This document shows positions 50,432 to 59,440 of a stretch of DNA of 64,000 bases, piece after piece. A program made the position numbers and the translations under genes. The stretch's first letter is position 1; every line of letters starts with the position of its first letter. Source of the stretch: a bacterium (GTDB taxonomy: Bacteria > Armatimonadota > Zipacnadia > Zipacnadales > UBA11051); NCBI GenBank assembly GCA_030604405.1, contig JAUVVY010000001.1:186001-250000 (forward strand), given 5' to 3'. The notes beneath the pieces are model-generated. The model made no database searches, had not been told where the DNA came from, and was given only the letters and a program-made list of their open reading frames with translations.

Positions 50432-51232
50432 TCATTCCTCCAGCCCGAATATCTTCGCTGCCGTACCGCCCCAGATCATATCCCGGTACTTCTGCTCCAT
50501 GTCCACGTGATCCATGAAGCGCTCGTAGTCGTTTTTCACGTCCTCCATCATCTCCGGGTCAACGTCCGTGCCGAAGACGATCTTCTCATACGGGTGCTTG
50601 TCGCCCATCAGGCCGTACTGCTCATCGCGCGCCCACCAGAAAACATCAGCGACGAACTCAGGGCTTTTCTTCTTGAAAGTGGAGCCGGTGATGTCGAAGA
50701 CGATATTGGGGTGCATGCGGGCAAGCTCACCGGCCTCATCGTACCACGGGTTGCCCAGGTGCGCGCCGATGATGTTCAACTCCGGGAACCGCCGTGCTAT
50801 TCGATCCAGGTAGACCGGCCGCATCCGCGCCATCGAAACGTCCATGAAGCGGTCGGACGGCTGGTTGCGGGCGATGATGCCCAGGTGAAAGAGGATCGGC
50901 ATATTCAGCGACGCCGCTCGCGCGTAGATCGGCATGTACTCATCGGCGTCATAGTTGTCCAGCGGCAGGATCATCTTGAGGCCCTTGAGGCCCAGGTCCT
51001 TGCAGCGGTCCACGGCCCGCGGGCTGTCCTCGCCAAGGCGGATGAAGCCCATGGTCAGGAGAAAATCAGGGTGCGCCTCCTGCGCTTTGGCCATGGTGTC
51101 GTTGTCAATTTCACCCGGCGGCCAGCCGGTGATCACAACGCGGTCAATGCCGAGCTTGTCGGCATGTTCAAGCAGCCGGTCCATATATTCTTCCCACGGC
51201 TGCCACAAATGATGATGCGCATCAATTACCAT
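50432..51232 (-). CDS. Amidohydrolase-family metallo-hydrolase (amidohydrolase_2)
   Basis: 266 residues. MVIDAHHHLWQPWEEY gives the H-x-H at the start of the TIM barrel, with FLTMGFIRLG, MKILFHLG-type stretch (LFHLGIIAR), RFPELNIIGAHLGNPW and VFGTDVDPE (Asp at the end of strand 8). This is the amidohydrolase_2 group (gamma-resorcylate decarboxylase/TIM-barrel hydrolases). Substrate unknown. The ATG has AAGGAGG 8 nt upstream. It is about 70-75 percent identical by eye to the next gene, a tandem copy. Confidence 0.85.
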   Translation of the reverse strand: MVIDAHHHLWQPWEEYMDRLLEHADKLGIDRVVITGWPPGEIDNDTMAKAQEAHPDFLLTMGFIRLGEDSPRAVDRCKDLGLKGLKMILPLDNYDADEYMPIYARAASLNMPILFHLGIIARNQPSDRFMDVSMARMRPVYLDRIARRFPELNIIGAHLGNPWYDEAGELARMHPNIVFDITGSTFKKKSPEFVADVFWWARDEQYGLMGDKHPYEKIVFGTDVDPEMMEDVKNDYERFMDHVDMEQKYRDMIWGGTAAKIFGLEE

Positions 51233-51273
51233 CTAAGAGACCTCCTTGCAAGTTTGGCAAGAACGCTGCGTCG

Positions 51274-52074
51274 TCAGTCGGCCAGTCCAAATATCTTCGC
51301 TGCCGTGCCGCCCATGATCAGGTCGCGGTACTTTTGCGCCATCTCCACGTGATCCATGAAGGCTTCGTAATCGTTCTTGACATCTTCCACCAGGTCGGTG
51401 CCGACATCGGTGCCGAAAACGATCTTCTCAAACGGGTGCTTGTCGCCCATCAGGCCGTACTGCTCGTCGCGTGCCCACCAGAAAATATCGGCGATGAACT
51501 GCGGGTGCTTTTTCTTCAAGGTCGAGCCGGTCAGGTCAAAGACGACATTGGGGTGCATGCGTGCGATTTCGCCGGCCTCGTCGTACCACGGGTTGCCCAG
51601 ATGCGCGCCGATGATGTCCAGTTCCGGGAAGCTGCGGGCGATGCGATCCAGATACACTGGCCGCATCCGCGCCATTGACACATCCATGAACCTGTCGCGC
51701 GGCCCGCGGGCCACTATGCCGAGGTGGAACAGCATCGGCAGGCCCAGGCAGGCGGCGCGGGCGTAAATCGGCATGTACTCGTCGGCATCATAGTTGTCCA
51801 ACGGGCGGATGACCTTGATGCCGTGGAGGCCGAGGTCCTTGATGCGGTCCGCCGCGCGTGGACTCTCCTCACCCAGCCGGATGTAGCCGAGGCAGAGCAG
51901 AAAATCGGGGTTGGCCTCCTGCGCCTTGGCCAGGGTATCGTTGTCAGACTGCCCCGGCGGCCCTGACGAGCAGACCGCGACGCGGTCAATGCCGAGATCG
52001 GCGCAGACCTCACGCAGCTTGTCAACGTACGGCTCCCAGTCTCTGGGAAGATGATGATGCACGTCAATTACCAT
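51274..52074 (-). CDS. Amidohydrolase-family metallo-hydrolase, tandem paralogue
   Basis: 266 residues, nearly the same length and order of motifs as the 50432 gene: MVIDVHHHLPRDWEPYVD (H-x-H), DNYDADEYMPIYARAACL, LPMLFHLGIVARGP, FPELDIIGAHLGNPWYDE, VFGTDVGTD. Differences cluster in the loops and the first 60 residues. The ATG has GGAG 7 nt upstream. The pair, together with the cupin upstream, are colinear and may form an operon for an aromatic or carboxylic substrate. The duplication may be recent or the two may differ in specificity. Confidence 0.85.
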   Translation of the reverse strand: MVIDVHHHLPRDWEPYVDKLREVCADLGIDRVAVCSSGPPGQSDNDTLAKAQEANPDFLLCLGYIRLGEESPRAADRIKDLGLHGIKVIRPLDNYDADEYMPIYARAACLGLPMLFHLGIVARGPRDRFMDVSMARMRPVYLDRIARSFPELDIIGAHLGNPWYDEAGEIARMHPNVVFDLTGSTLKKKHPQFIADIFWWARDEQYGLMGDKHPFEKIVFGTDVGTDLVEDVKNDYEAFMDHVEMAQKYRDLIMGGTAAKIFGLAD

Positions 52075-52125
52075 CGCGGTCTCCTTGCATTTCTGAATAA
52101 TACCAGTTAGTGGGTTCGCTGTGGC

Positions 52126-52467
52126 CTACTCGACCAGGTGCTGGTCATCGGCATCAAAGGCGGGGACGCAAATCACCAGGACCTTCACATCGCCCTCCGG
52201 CGCATGCTTGATCCCGGGAGGTATCCAGACAACCGTGTTCGGCTCCAGATCAATAGTCTCGTCATCAAGGTGCAGCTTCCCCGAACCCTCCAGCACGTAG
52301 TAGAACTCAGTAGTCTCGTTGTGGTAGTGGCAGCCGGCCTCATGCACAGCCAGGTACGTGATGCTGGCAGGGGTGCCGTCATCTTTTTTCAGAAGACGCT
52401 GGCGAAAGCCACAAACCGAGCGCTCTTTTTCAACGTCGTCCAGACGTCGCGCAACCGGGCTCATCAT
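52126..52467 (-). CDS. Cupin-domain protein
   Basis: 113 residues. Single cupin barrel: motif 1 CHYHNETTEFYYVLEGSGKLHL with two His and Glu, motif 2 PNTVVWIPPGIKHAPEGDV with the third His. Such small cupins often bind a metal and act as isomerases, dioxygenases or sensors. The ATG at 52467 lies 7 nt after AGGAGG (a TTG at 52470 also fits the frame). It is colinear with the two amidohydrolases, with 51 bp to the next gene. Confidence 0.85.
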   Translation of the reverse strand: MMSPVARRLDDVEKERSVCGFRQRLLKKDDGTPASITYLAVHEAGCHYHNETTEFYYVLEGSGKLHLDDETIDLEPNTVVWIPPGIKHAPEGDVKVLVICVPAFDADDQHLVE

Positions 52468-52587
52468 CAATCATCCTCCTTGGTGCAACATTTCCTGATC
52501 TGTCCAAGGATCCCTCCTGTCGCTTCCCACAGTCTTTGGGCCGCAAGACAGGGAGTAACGCACGGCATGATGAATATAGAGATGATG

Positions 52588-52730
52588 CCGTTGTAGGGGC
52601 GTGATTGATCACGCCCTCCAGACCGCTGTTGATTGGGCCTTGTTGTAGGGCGCGGGCTTGTACCGCGCCGGCCCTACTCCCTCCACGCTCCCGCTGATTG
52701 GGCGCAATCAATTGCGCCCCTACAACAACG
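52588..52730. repeat. Cluster of three palindromic GGGGCG-type repeats
   Basis: Three related elements: TTGTAGGGGCGTGATTGATCACGCCC near 52590-52615 (first 20 bases are TTGTAGGGGCGTGATTGATC), TTGTAGGGCGCGGGCTTGTA followed by CCGCGCCGGCCCTAC near 52641-52675, and GGGCGCAATCAATTGCGCCC with CTACAA near 52698-52725. Each is an inverted repeat with the same core of TGTAGGGGCG, a pattern I know from dispersed palindromes in other genomes. They fill the 300-bp gap between the divergent cupin and the next gene. Confidence 0.65.
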
Positions 52731-52777
52731 TCAGAACCACAAGGCGAGTAGTTAGTGGAGAAAAGGGCGTGGCTGCT

Positions 52778-54043
52778 ATGCCAGGCATTCCGGATGCGGC
52801 AAGTGTGAGACATAAGGCTGTAATGTGTATGGTTGCTGCTGTCGGCTTGCTGATTCCCACTGTGGCCCAAAGTGCGCTTGGAGGGATGCAGATGAATTAT
52901 CGCGTGATCGAAAAGCACTATGGCCCCGAAATCCACTTCAACGATTGGGAGACCAGGGGCGGGGAGCTGGTGTCTGCGGGCGGCACATTGCAGATCTTCG
53001 CCGAGGCCACCGCCACCGTTACGCGCAATGATTACCCCCTGGCCGGAGGCGGCGACATCGAGCTTTCGCTGAGCTTCAATCTCGAACGCATTGGAGACGA
53101 TGGCTCGCTCGCCGTACAGTTCAACTGCAGGAACAAAGGTGCCGTCGGCTTCCAGGTCATTATTGACAAGCAGCACGTGACAGCCTTGCACAAAGATAAA
53201 GAGGTGTTCAAGGGAGATGGTCCCTCCACGGACAAGGACGCGTCGCACACGGTGAAGCTGGCTACTCTGGCCGAATCCTATGCCATCTATCTCAACGGTG
53301 AGCGTCTGGCGAGTGGGCAAATGGACCCACCTTTCGCCGAGAATGAGGGGCGGCTGAGGCTCATCGTGCAGGATGCCGACGTAAGGGTCATCAATTGCGA
53401 GGAGAACTTCATCGTCCACGACGTGGGCTTTCCAGGATGGGAGCGCACGGAGCTGCTGTACGAGGAGAAGTTCGGCGAGGCTTCGTTGGCAAGCAACTGG
53501 GTCTGCACCGGGGAGGCGCCCGAGTTCCGGGAAGATTGCGCTCTCTTCAACCCGATGAGTGTGTGCGCGTTGAAGCAGCGATTTGAGGGGCCGCTCGCCG
53601 TTGATTGCATCGCCACGCCAAGCCCTACGGAGGAGTTCTCGGCCGGAGTGACCGATGCGATCTTCATCTGGATGCTCGACAAGCCGGATGGGGATCTGGT
53701 GGAGTATATGGAAGGGCTGCCGGATGGGAGCCTGAGCCATTATATGCCCCTGCCATTCTACTGGGTGGACTTCGGCGGGACCAATAACAAGACGACGCGG
53801 ATGAGGAAGAACCCGGACCGTCAGATGGTGAGACAGTTCAGCGACCGCGCGCGGCTGCTGGATCGGGGCAAGTCATATCAGGTTACCCTGGTTCAGAACG
53901 GCAATATCATTGAATTCTGGGTTGACGAGGAGCGCTGGATCCAGGTCTATGACCCGACAACACTGGTCGCGGGGCACATCGGCTTTCGCGCGTATGTGGC
54001 GGGGCTGACAATAAGTCAACTGAAGATCTGGAGGATCAAATGA
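52778..54043 (+). CDS. Secreted protein with two concanavalin-like (LamG/DUF1080/DUF6250-type) domains
   Basis: About 421 residues. Signal peptide (HKAVMCMVAAVGLLIPTVAQSA), a first beta-sandwich (ELVSAGGTLQIFAEATATV, LSLSFNLERIGDDGSLAVQF, YAIYLNGERLASG) and a second (ELLYEEKFGEASLASNWVCTG, FDFGG-type turn, GKSYQVTLVQNGNIIEFWVDEERWIQVYDP, GHIGFRAYVAGLTISQLKIW). The second is typical of DUF1080/DUF6250 domains found in carbohydrate-active proteins. Which sugar is bound is unknown. Start: ATG at 52778, or a GTG at 52769, after AAAAGGG. It overlaps the next gene by 4 bp (ATGA). Confidence 0.72.
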   Translation: MPGIPDAASVRHKAVMCMVAAVGLLIPTVAQSALGGMQMNYRVIEKHYGPEIHFNDWETRGGELVSAGGTLQIFAEATATVTRNDYPLAGGGDIELSLSFNLERIGDDGSLAVQFNCRNKGAVGFQVIIDKQHVTALHKDKEVFKGDGPSTDKDASHTVKLATLAESYAIYLNGERLASGQMDPPFAENEGRLRLIVQDADVRVINCEENFIVHDVGFPGWERTELLYEEKFGEASLASNWVCTGEAPEFREDCALFNPMSVCALKQRFEGPLAVDCIATPSPTEEFSAGVTDAIFIWMLDKPDGDLVEYMEGLPDGSLSHYMPLPFYWVDFGGTNNKTTRMRKNPDRQMVRQFSDRARLLDRGKSYQVTLVQNGNIIEFWVDEERWIQVYDPTTLVAGHIGFRAYVAGLTISQLKIWRIK

Positions 54044-55005
54044 TGGTACGAATTGTCGTGCTGGGAGCCGGGAACCATTCGTCGGGGACTCATGGCCCTG
54101 CTCTGAGGACCTATGCAGCCCAGCATCCGGATGAGATCGAATTGGCCGCAGTGTGCGATCTCGACAGTGCGAAGGCGCAGAAATACGCCGATGCCTTCGG
54201 CTTCGCCAGGACATACACGGATATAGAGGCGATGCTGGCTGAGCAACAGCCGGACGGTCTCATCGCTGTCACGCCAATAGTACTGACAGAGGAAATCGTC
54301 AGCGGCCTGCTGCCGCACCGGATTCCGATGGTCATCGAGAAGCCGCCTGGGGAGGATTCAGCGGCGACCAGGCGCTTGTTGGCCGCCGCCGAAGCGTCCG
54401 GCACGCCGCACATGATCTCCTTCAATCGGCGCTTCAGTCCGGCGATGATGAGAGCGCGAGAGTGGCTGGCACAGACAGCCGAAGAGCGGCCGCCACAAGT
54501 GGTTCTCTGCCGGATGCTGCGGCATAATCGGCGGGAAGATAATTTCGTCATCGGAACGGCCATCCACTTGCTCGATGCGGCCATCTCGATACTGGGCAAA
54601 CCCGTCCACGTCACGGCCACAAACCTGACGACCGCCACTCCAGGGGCATATCTGACCCAGGCGTGCATCTCATTTGCCGACGACAGGCGCGCACATTTCA
54701 TCATCTCGCCCACGGTAGGCACGCTCGAGGAAACCTGCGAAATCCACGGTGAGGACTACTGCATCCAGGTTGACGCCGGTAATTGCACCATCAATGTCTG
54801 GGACGGGGGCGAGCAGGTGCTGTCCTGGCGTGCGCCGGCAGATGCCGACAGCGAGTATGCCAATGGCACGCTCGGGGAAACCGAAGCGTTCATCCGTGCG
54901 GTCGAGACAGGCGCAGGCTTTCGCCCCGACCTCCAAGAGGCTCTCGTGTCAATGCTTGTCTCCGAAGCCGTGGCGGCGGGCGGAGAGACCGATATTGTCG
55001 TGTGA
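54040..55005 (+). CDS. Gfo/Idh/MocA-family oxidoreductase
   Basis: 321 residues. N-terminal Rossmann fold (IVVLGAGNHSSGTHGPALRTYAA with an altered GAG-N-H loop instead of GxGxxG), CDLDSAKAQKYADAFGFA, DGLIAVTPIVL, then IEKPPGED (the EKP motif with the conserved Lys of this family), FNRRFSPAMMRAREWL and the C-terminal substrate domain. Members oxidise sugars or inositols with NAD(P). The gene overlaps the previous one by ATGA, so a bound glycan-derived sugar may be its substrate. The unusual nucleotide loop is a notable deviation. Confidence 0.85.
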   Translation: MMVRIVVLGAGNHSSGTHGPALRTYAAQHPDEIELAAVCDLDSAKAQKYADAFGFARTYTDIEAMLAEQQPDGLIAVTPIVLTEEIVSGLLPHRIPMVIEKPPGEDSAATRRLLAAAEASGTPHMISFNRRFSPAMMRAREWLAQTAEERPPQVVLCRMLRHNRREDNFVIGTAIHLLDAAISILGKPVHVTATNLTTATPGAYLTQACISFADDRRAHFIISPTVGTLEETCEIHGEDYCIQVDAGNCTINVWDGGEQVLSWRAPADADSEYANGTLGETEAFIRAVETGAGFRPDLQEALVSMLVSEAVAAGGETDIVV

Positions 55006-55037
55006 CTATTCCAGCGTGCCGCACAAGCGGCATCTGC

Positions 55038-58000
55038 CTATTCGGTGACTTGCAGGGCATAGACGCTGCCGTCGTCACAGGCGACTGCGATTTCCTTGGT
55101 CGCCGGGTTGCCGTCTAGTTCACAGACCGCTACCTGCCGCATCCATCCGGCCCCGCGGTACCAGGCTACTATCTCGCCCTCGGCGCTGACGATCTTTACG
55201 GTCTTGTCCTCGCATGCACAGATGATCTCAGGTGCGTCGTCACCGAGGACATCACCTGTAGCGATGTCGCGAACGGCGGCCAGCAGATTGCTTTGCCACA
55301 TCAAGGCGCCATCTGAGTCGAATGCGTAGAGAATGTAGTTTCTCGAAGCCCCGACGCTTTCCAGCTTGCCGTCACCGTTGAGATCGGCAATAGCCACCGC
55401 CGTCACGTCGCTACCGGTATTGTACATGGGCATCTGGCGGCCCTGCCATTCCTGGAACCAGAGCCTGCCGGAGCGGTCGCCGACGAGTAGTTCAGCCTTG
55501 CCATTGCCATCCAGGTCGGCACAGGCGAGGGCAGTAGTCGCCCCGCCTCTGGCCACGCCACGCAGCAGTTTACCGGTCGAATCGTAAACCTGGATCGCGA
55601 TAGAACTGATATTGCCCATGAGGACTTCCTTCAGGCCGTCGCCATCGAGGTCGCAGACTGTGACAGCACTAGGCGTGTGTGCCCAGCAGCACTCGTCCCA
55701 GATTAGCTCGCCGTTGTGATCGTAGGTGTAGGCGCGCCAGTTGGCCGAGCCGATGATTATCTCGGCATCACCGTCATTATCAATATCGGAGTTGGTAGCC
55801 AACACCAGGCGGCCGGTGAAGGGCTTGACGCCGCGATAGTGAGGCCGCGCATAGGTTCGTGGCGGCGGCATGACGGTGAAGTTCTCACTGCCGTCCTCCT
55901 TGACCGAATACATCTGCTTGTCATCGCAGGCTGCGACGATCTGATAGTTGCCATCACCGAGGCTGTTGACAGCGGTGAGATCGTTTATGGCGGCAGCAAC
56001 GGGGTAGCGCCACAAGGCCGAGCCGTCAGCGCTGAGGGCATGGAGGACCATGTCTGTGCCACCGAGGAAGATCTCTTCGCGGCCGTCGCCGTCAATGTCG
56101 GCCACCTGCATGGCATTGATGTGGAAGCCGCTGAGGGCAATCTCCGCCTTGTCTGCGACGGAGCTTATCTCCACTGAGTCGAGATAGACATTGTGGGCTT
56201 CTGTGTAGGGTACGCACTCGATGCGCACGTAGCGGCCCTTCACCGGCTTCTCGACCCGCAGCGGGTAGGGCACCATCGCATCTTGCAGCGGATCCGTGAT
56301 GTCTCGCCGGCCGAACAGCCGCTTGTCGCCGGCGAAATTATCGTCGCTCAGCCAGATGTTGATCCGGCTGACGCCGCAGCCACCGTTGAAAGTGAGCAGT
56401 TGGCGGGAGTTGACGATGATTTCGGAGATTTTCACAGGCTTGACGAGCTCGATGTCCAGAACCAGGCTCTCGCCGTCGGGGAACATCAGGTTGCCATCCT
56501 TGCTGAGCAGTTGGAGAGGCTCGGTCCCGGAGGCCACCCCGGTCTGCTCCGGCGTCATTGCTGTGAGGTTGGCTTTGATCTTGTTGCCGGGCAGCGGGGC
56601 GACGTTGGTGTAGGCGTGGAAGTCATTGTACTCCCACAGCTTCGTCAGCTTCTCGCCGGTGCCCGGAATTCGTCTCTCCTCACCGGCAGCCGCTGATGCG
56701 GACCGCCGGTAGCCCTCGTCAAGTGCTTCGGCGATGGCCCGCAGAGCCAACTTGTCAGGGGGTTGCAGCTTCAAGGCGTGCGTTCCGGCCTCAAACGTCT
56801 CTGTCTTCTCGCCGTCAGCGGAGGAATAGGTGACTTCGACCTGCTCGGTGGCCTGCATCTGAGCTTCGCCGGTGACGAGGTTGACCTGGACATTGACCGG
56901 CATGTTGGATGTCAGCAGCGGGCCGCGGACGCGCAGCCTCGTCGCGGCAGCCGCTGTGAGAGTGTCGGCTGTCACATAGAAGGCCGCCGCCCTGATGACC
57001 ACGCCGGGCAGTGCGCTCGCGTGGTTGATGCCCGCGGCGGCCAGCTTCCCGTCATCGTTAATTATGTAAGTTGTGCTGTCCTCGCCGGCGCGATAGATGT
57101 CAACATGCTGCACGTCGCCCTCGAGGTTGGCGGTGTAGAAGAGATTGGCAAACTGGTAGCTGTCTCCGCGGCCCATGTCGGATTTTGCCGCCTGCACCAG
57201 TGCGCGGGCCTCGGTGAGTGCGAAGGGCTTTGCGTTGAGCGAGGTGCCTGCCGATTCTTTCTCGGACAGTGCCGCATCTGAGGCGACGACGAGGTTGAAG
57301 CGGCCGGGGTCTTTTTCGGATGTCCAGCGGCGGCCCTGGAGCTTCGCATTGCCCTGGGTGCGCCAGATGCACTGGAAGCTATACTGTGCCGGGTCAATGC
57401 ACTGCAGGTCATCTACGACCAGGAAGTAGCGTCCTTTCGGCCAGATAACGGCACGATCCCAGTACACGCCATTGTAATCGTCGAGGCGCGATTCGAAGAT
57501 GCCGACATCTCGGAAATCGGCCTCGGCGGTGACTTGCGCCAACTCCGGTGTCCACCCCGCCCAGCCGTCCTTCAGTATGGTCACGGTGTTGTGCTCGCTG
57601 AGCGAGCGGATCATGTAGCCGTCATCATACAGTCGGGTCTGGCCCTTGTCCGAGTAGTTGATTATCGCATTGGCGTCGGCGTGAGAGTGAAAGCCATACC
57701 CAAAACCGCTGAAGCACACGTACTGGTCCTGGGGGTCGAAGCCGCTGCGGAATGAGACCTTGTCAAAGCAGTCGGCGATGGGGAAGTTGCGCGTCTTCTC
57801 GTAGCTTTGGCGGTCGTAGATCCACTCTGCAAGCGGCGCCTTGTTGACGCCCAGCAGGTCATCAGGCCGCTGTCTGGCAATTATCTCGGGCGGGACCCAA
57901 TAACGGTTGGGGCCGCGGCCGTGGTGCTCCCACCACCACAGGTAACGGCCATCCTTGTACAACCAGGAGGCGAGTGAATAGGCGTTGACCAGGTACGAGC

Positions 58001-59261
58001 CGCGTAGGCCGCTGGCGTCGCCGAAGCCGGAGGGCTGGCCCAGGTTGGTGGTAATCAGCATGTCGTAGTCGGCCATCTTGCGCAGGCAGTCCGTGTCAAA
58101 AAAGCGCCAGTCAGGCCGGTTCAGCGCCCAGTCATAATTGCCGGTCAGAGTAATGTTGCCGTAGCCGGGACAGTCCTCGTTGACCTTCCAGTTGATCATG
58201 TTGGGCTCATAGTAAGTGTCCATGTTGTCGAGGATCTGCTTGCCGATTGGCAGCTCCGGGAAGTAGCGCGTAAAGTACATTCCGGCAAAGCCTGCGCCGC
58301 TGGCATTCCAGTTGTTGCCGTGCGGCATAGCTGAGGCCTTGAGCATCTGTTTGGCGTACAGAAGCCGGTTCGCGAAACGGTGAAAGATGTTGGCCAGTTC
58401 GAGCCGTTCCTGGTCGGTGAACGCCGGGCCTTCGTCAATGCTGTCGTACTGATTGAAGATATAGCGGCAGGTGCGGACATCGTCAGCGGTACCCTCGGCC
58501 TCCTGCAACTTGTCGAGCTTCCTCATCGCGGCCAGGAAGACTTTGGCCCATTGCGGGTGGCCGGTTGTGAAGTAAGCATCGACATATCTCGCCGCCAACC
58601 CGCCCATGGTCCGCGAGGAGGTCTCCGCCTCGATCTGCTTGAGATAATTGGCAACGGCATCTTCAGTGGGTGGCGCGCCGGCGCCTGCGATCTCGATCAG
58701 CGGGCCGACGCTGCCGCCGGGGCTTTCCTTCAGTATCTCGATGAAGCGGTCAACGGCCGCCTCGCAGCCTGCTGGAGTTACGCTGCCGATATATACCACG
58801 TTCTTGCCGGTCAGCCACGGGTTGTGGACGGTGCGTATGACGTAGGCGGCCTCGCCTTTCGGCCAGGACCAGTCGCAGCTTACCAGCGAGCGGTGATAGA
58901 GCTTCTCGACGACGGGGTTGTTGGCGAAGACGCCAAGCGCGATGATGTTGGTCGTCTTCACGGTCTCTTCGGGAATCTCGCCTGCTCGCCTCGGTTCCAG
59001 AGCGACTCCGCAGACCTCCTTGATGGCCGCAGCCAGCCTTGTAGCAGCCTCGCCGTAGCCAATCTGGTCGGGGACGGCGATGATGCAGCTCGGTGCGCCG
59101 TCGGTGACCAGCGCGGTGTCGAGATACATCTCCCTCAGCTCGCCAATCTCCGCTATGTCGGCGGCCCAGCCGATTGCACCCGTAGCAAGCAAAGTCAGTG
59201 CAAATATCACACAGCACATCCTGCCTACTAGTGGCCTGCTCAGTGCAGAATCACGCTTCAT
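55038..59261 (-). CDS. Giant secreted heparinase II/III-like protein with discoidin-like and FG-GAP/PQQ-like domains
   Basis: 1407 residues. Signal peptide (CVIFALTLLATGAIGWA), an N-terminal domain like those preceding heparinase/alginate-lyase modules (CIIAVPDQIGYGEAATRLAAA), an alpha/alpha-toroid followed by a beta-sandwich with GFGYGFHSHADANAIINYSDKGQ (heparinase II/III catalytic His/Tyr region), then an F5/8 C (discoidin)-like domain (SEIIVNSRQLLTFNGGCG), then repeats ADIDGDGREEIFLGG, CDLDGDGLKEVLMG, ADLDGNGKAELLVG and ADLNGDGKLESVG (FG-GAP/PQQ-like propeller blades). Likely cleaves an acidic polysaccharide such as alginate, heparin or chondroitin. ATG at 59261 with GAGGAG 8 nt upstream. 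The fusion of lyase and calcium-type propeller is unusual. Confidence 0.82.
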   Translation of the reverse strand: MKRDSALSRPLVGRMCCVIFALTLLATGAIGWAADIAEIGELREMYLDTALVTDGAPSCIIAVPDQIGYGEAATRLAAAIKEVCGVALEPRRAGEIPEETVKTTNIIALGVFANNPVVEKLYHRSLVSCDWSWPKGEAAYVIRTVHNPWLTGKNVVYIGSVTPAGCEAAVDRFIEILKESPGGSVGPLIEIAGAGAPPTEDAVANYLKQIEAETSSRTMGGLAARYVDAYFTTGHPQWAKVFLAAMRKLDKLQEAEGTADDVRTCRYIFNQYDSIDEGPAFTDQERLELANIFHRFANRLLYAKQMLKASAMPHGNNWNASGAGFAGMYFTRYFPELPIGKQILDNMDTYYEPNMINWKVNEDCPGYGNITLTGNYDWALNRPDWRFFDTDCLRKMADYDMLITTNLGQPSGFGDASGLRGSYLVNAYSLASWLYKDGRYLWWWEHHGRGPNRYWVPPEIIARQRPDDLLGVNKAPLAEWIYDRQSYEKTRNFPIADCFDKVSFRSGFDPQDQYVCFSGFGYGFHSHADANAIINYSDKGQTRLYDDGYMIRSLSEHNTVTILKDGWAGWTPELAQVTAEADFRDVGIFESRLDDYNGVYWDRAVIWPKGRYFLVVDDLQCIDPAQYSFQCIWRTQGNAKLQGRRWTSEKDPGRFNLVVASDAALSEKESAGTSLNAKPFALTEARALVQAAKSDMGRGDSYQFANLFYTANLEGDVQHVDIYRAGEDSTTYIINDDGKLAAAGINHASALPGVVIRAAAFYVTADTLTAAAATRLRVRGPLLTSNMPVNVQVNLVTGEAQMQATEQVEVTYSSADGEKTETFEAGTHALKLQPPDKLALRAIAEALDEGYRRSASAAAGEERRIPGTGEKLTKLWEYNDFHAYTNVAPLPGNKIKANLTAMTPEQTGVASGTEPLQLLSKDGNLMFPDGESLVLDIELVKPVKISEIIVNSRQLLTFNGGCGVSRINIWLSDDNFAGDKRLFGRRDITDPLQDAMVPYPLRVEKPVKGRYVRIECVPYTEAHNVYLDSVEISSVADKAEIALSGFHINAMQVADIDGDGREEIFLGGTDMVLHALSADGSALWRYPVAAAINDLTAVNSLGDGNYQIVAACDDKQMYSVKEDGSENFTVMPPPRTYARPHYRGVKPFTGRLVLATNSDIDNDGDAEIIIGSANWRAYTYDHNGELIWDECCWAHTPSAVTVCDLDGDGLKEVLMGNISSIAIQVYDSTGKLLRGVARGGATTALACADLDGNGKAELLVGDRSGRLWFQEWQGRQMPMYNTGSDVTAVAIADLNGDGKLESVGASRNYILYAFDSDGALMWQSNLLAAVRDIATGDVLGDDAPEIICACEDKTVKIVSAEGEIVAWYRGAGWMRQVAVCELDGNPATKEIAVACDDGSVYALQVTE

Positions 59262-59440
59262 TTTTCAGGCTCCTCTCATTAGCCCCTGTCTGGGCTGACT
59301 CAAGTTCTGTTTACGTGTTTGTGATATGGTTCGACGCCACAACACCTTTCACCTGTTGATAACTGCAGGTAAAGGCCTCACAGAAGACGAAGTCAACTGC
59401 CAGCCCGAACGCTTTCAGTATGTGCTGATCGGAGGCCAAA

